From contig JAITXR010000062.1 of the NCBI GenBank assembly GCA_031284665.1, positions 1-6,078 on the forward strand: a stretch of DNA of 6,078 nucleotides, given 5' to 3'. This stretch comes from Paludibacter sp. (lineage in GTDB: Bacteria; Bacteroidota; Bacteroidia; Bacteroidales; Paludibacteraceae). Position numbers and translations under genes: made by a program. Below the pieces are notes generated by a model that was not told the origin of the DNA, made no database searches, and saw nothing but the letters and a program-made list of their open reading frames with translations. This document shows, piece after piece, positions 5,687-6,078 of this stretch. Each line of letters begins with the position of its first letter. Positions within the stretch are counted from its first letter, which is position 1.

Positions 5687-5719
5687 GTTTGAGAGGTTTG
5701 AATGTTTGAAAAGTTTGAG
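5687..5719. repeat. GTTTGA tandem repeat, period 8-9
   Basis: Four consecutive degenerate units begin with GTTTGA: GTTTGAGAG (5687-5695), GTTTGAAT (5696-5703), GTTTGAAAA (5704-5712) and GTTTGAG (5713-5719). The repeat lies between heptad arrays E and D but has a different period and unit. No coding frame or hairpin explains it. Confidence 0.6.
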
Positions 5720-5736
5720 TAGTTACCTAATTTGTA

Positions 5737-5771
5737 AGTTAATCACTAATCACTAATCGTTAATCACTATT
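5737..5771 (-). repeat. Heptanucleotide array D, after the type IX-secreted protein gene
   Basis: One base after the TAA stop (5775-5773), the minus strand reads five in-phase units: AATAGTG (5771-5765), ATTAACG (5764-5758), two ATTAGTG (5757-5751, 5750-5744) and ATTAACT (5743-5737). Orientation is the sense of the gene it follows, as in arrays A to C. Confidence 0.75.
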
Positions 5772-5772
5772 T

Positions 5773-6078
5773 TTACTCTTTCCCTCTCAGCAAATTTACA
5801 ATTCCTTTTTTCTTAAATTTCTTCCCATCGGTTCCTACCGCCTCGATTACGTACATATATCCTCCCGTGCTTGCCGGACGGCGACCGATATTGCCATCCC
5901 AACCTTTTTGAGGGTCAGTCCAAAAATAAATTTGTTTGCCCCAGCGATTAAAAATCCAACATTTGAAAGTAGCAAGCGAGCGATATGCAACGCGAAATTC
6001 GTCGTTTTTCCCATCGCCATTCGGAGTAAAGGCAAAAGGCACTTGCAAATCAGAATCTGACACCTTAATAGTTATCGT
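5773..6078 (-). CDS. C-terminus of a type IX-secreted protein with a type B (gliding-motility-associated, CHU_C) sorting domain
   Basis: A minus-strand frame enters from the right edge and ends at TAA (5773-5775), leaving 101 visible residues. A GTG at 6061-6063 could be read as a start, but the frame stays open to the window edge (TITIKV before it) and the domain needs an upstream protein, so the gene is 5'-truncated by the window. The visible part is almost entirely one C-terminal domain: VPFAFTPNGDGKNDEF near visible residues 13-28, WIFNRWGKQIYF (41-52), GWDGN (59-63), TGGYMYVIEA (71-80) and a final KKGIVNLLR (90-98). This order matches the type B sorting domain (TIGR04131/PF13585). The domain directs Bacteroidetes proteins, often large adhesins such as SprB, through the type IX secretion system with help of a PorP/SprF-like partner. 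The function of the passenger region is not visible. Confidence 0.9.
   Translation of the reverse strand, partial: TITIKVSDSDLQVPFAFTPNGDGKNDEFRVAYRSLATFKCWIFNRWGKQIYFWTDPQKGWDGNIGRRPASTGGYMYVIEAVGTDGKKFKKKGIVNLLRGKE

Noticed and set aside
5649..5771. Possible CRISPR array in the spacer with duplicated 30-base blocks
   Set aside because: There are only two copies, the blocks are internally period-7, the interval between them is itself a simple repeat, and no cas gene is present.
5773..6063. The right-edge frame as a complete 96-residue protein starting at GTG
   Set aside because: The frame stays open to the window edge, and a type B sorting domain is always the C-terminal part of a longer exported protein.

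Overview
The window looks like a Bacteroidota (Bacteroidetes) chromosome segment, most likely a Bacteroidales-like or related environmental lineage. Three things support this. A C-terminal gliding-motility/type IX secretion (type B) sorting domain lies at the right edge. The TAnnTTTG-type -7 promoter boxes are those of the Bacteroidetes primary sigma factor, and starts lack clear Shine-Dalgarno sequences. The ECF sigma factor and the YitT and NfeD proteins also have Bacteroidetes-like features. Genes have moderate GC and the spacers are AT-rich. There are no rRNA or tRNA genes, CRISPR arrays or transposase genes.

Layout from left to right. The tail of an unidentified membrane protein (+, ends at 117) is closed by a strong A-run/hairpin/T-run terminator. 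A very AT-rich orphan exported protein follows (-, 292-855). Next is a minus-strand pair, an ECF sigma factor (2397-2900) and, 10 bases downstream, a secreted carbohydrate esterase family 15 (glucuronoyl esterase-like) protein (947-2386). Diverging from the sigma gene across an 85-base promoter region is nfeD (+, 2986-4377), a membrane ClpP-class serine protease with a C-terminal OB-fold. It converges on a YitT/DUF2179 membrane protein (-, 4573-5487). At the right edge is the C-terminus of a large type IX-secreted protein (-, 5773 to beyond 6078).

The genes do not form one obvious pathway. The only tight transcriptional unit is sigma factor plus esterase. If the esterase is a true CE15 enzyme, it points to plant cell-wall (lignin-glucuronoxylan) degradation, although no SusC/SusD pair or other polysaccharide-locus gene is visible. 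The other genes look like ordinary housekeeping or envelope functions.

The most unusual structure is in the spacers. Behind the stop codons of four genes (esterase, nfeD, yitT-like, type IX protein) are degenerate arrays with a 7-base period. All are oriented in the sense direction of the gene they follow, and all use related units (AATTACG, ATTAACG, ATTAGTG, GTGCARG, GTACACR). Two of them, behind unrelated genes more than 3 kb apart, match unit by unit. The 5488-5772 spacer also carries a cluster of palindromes resembling a REP/MITE element and a second, 8-9-base tandem repeat. I regard these directional heptad spacers as the best candidate for something undescribed; their function is unknown.
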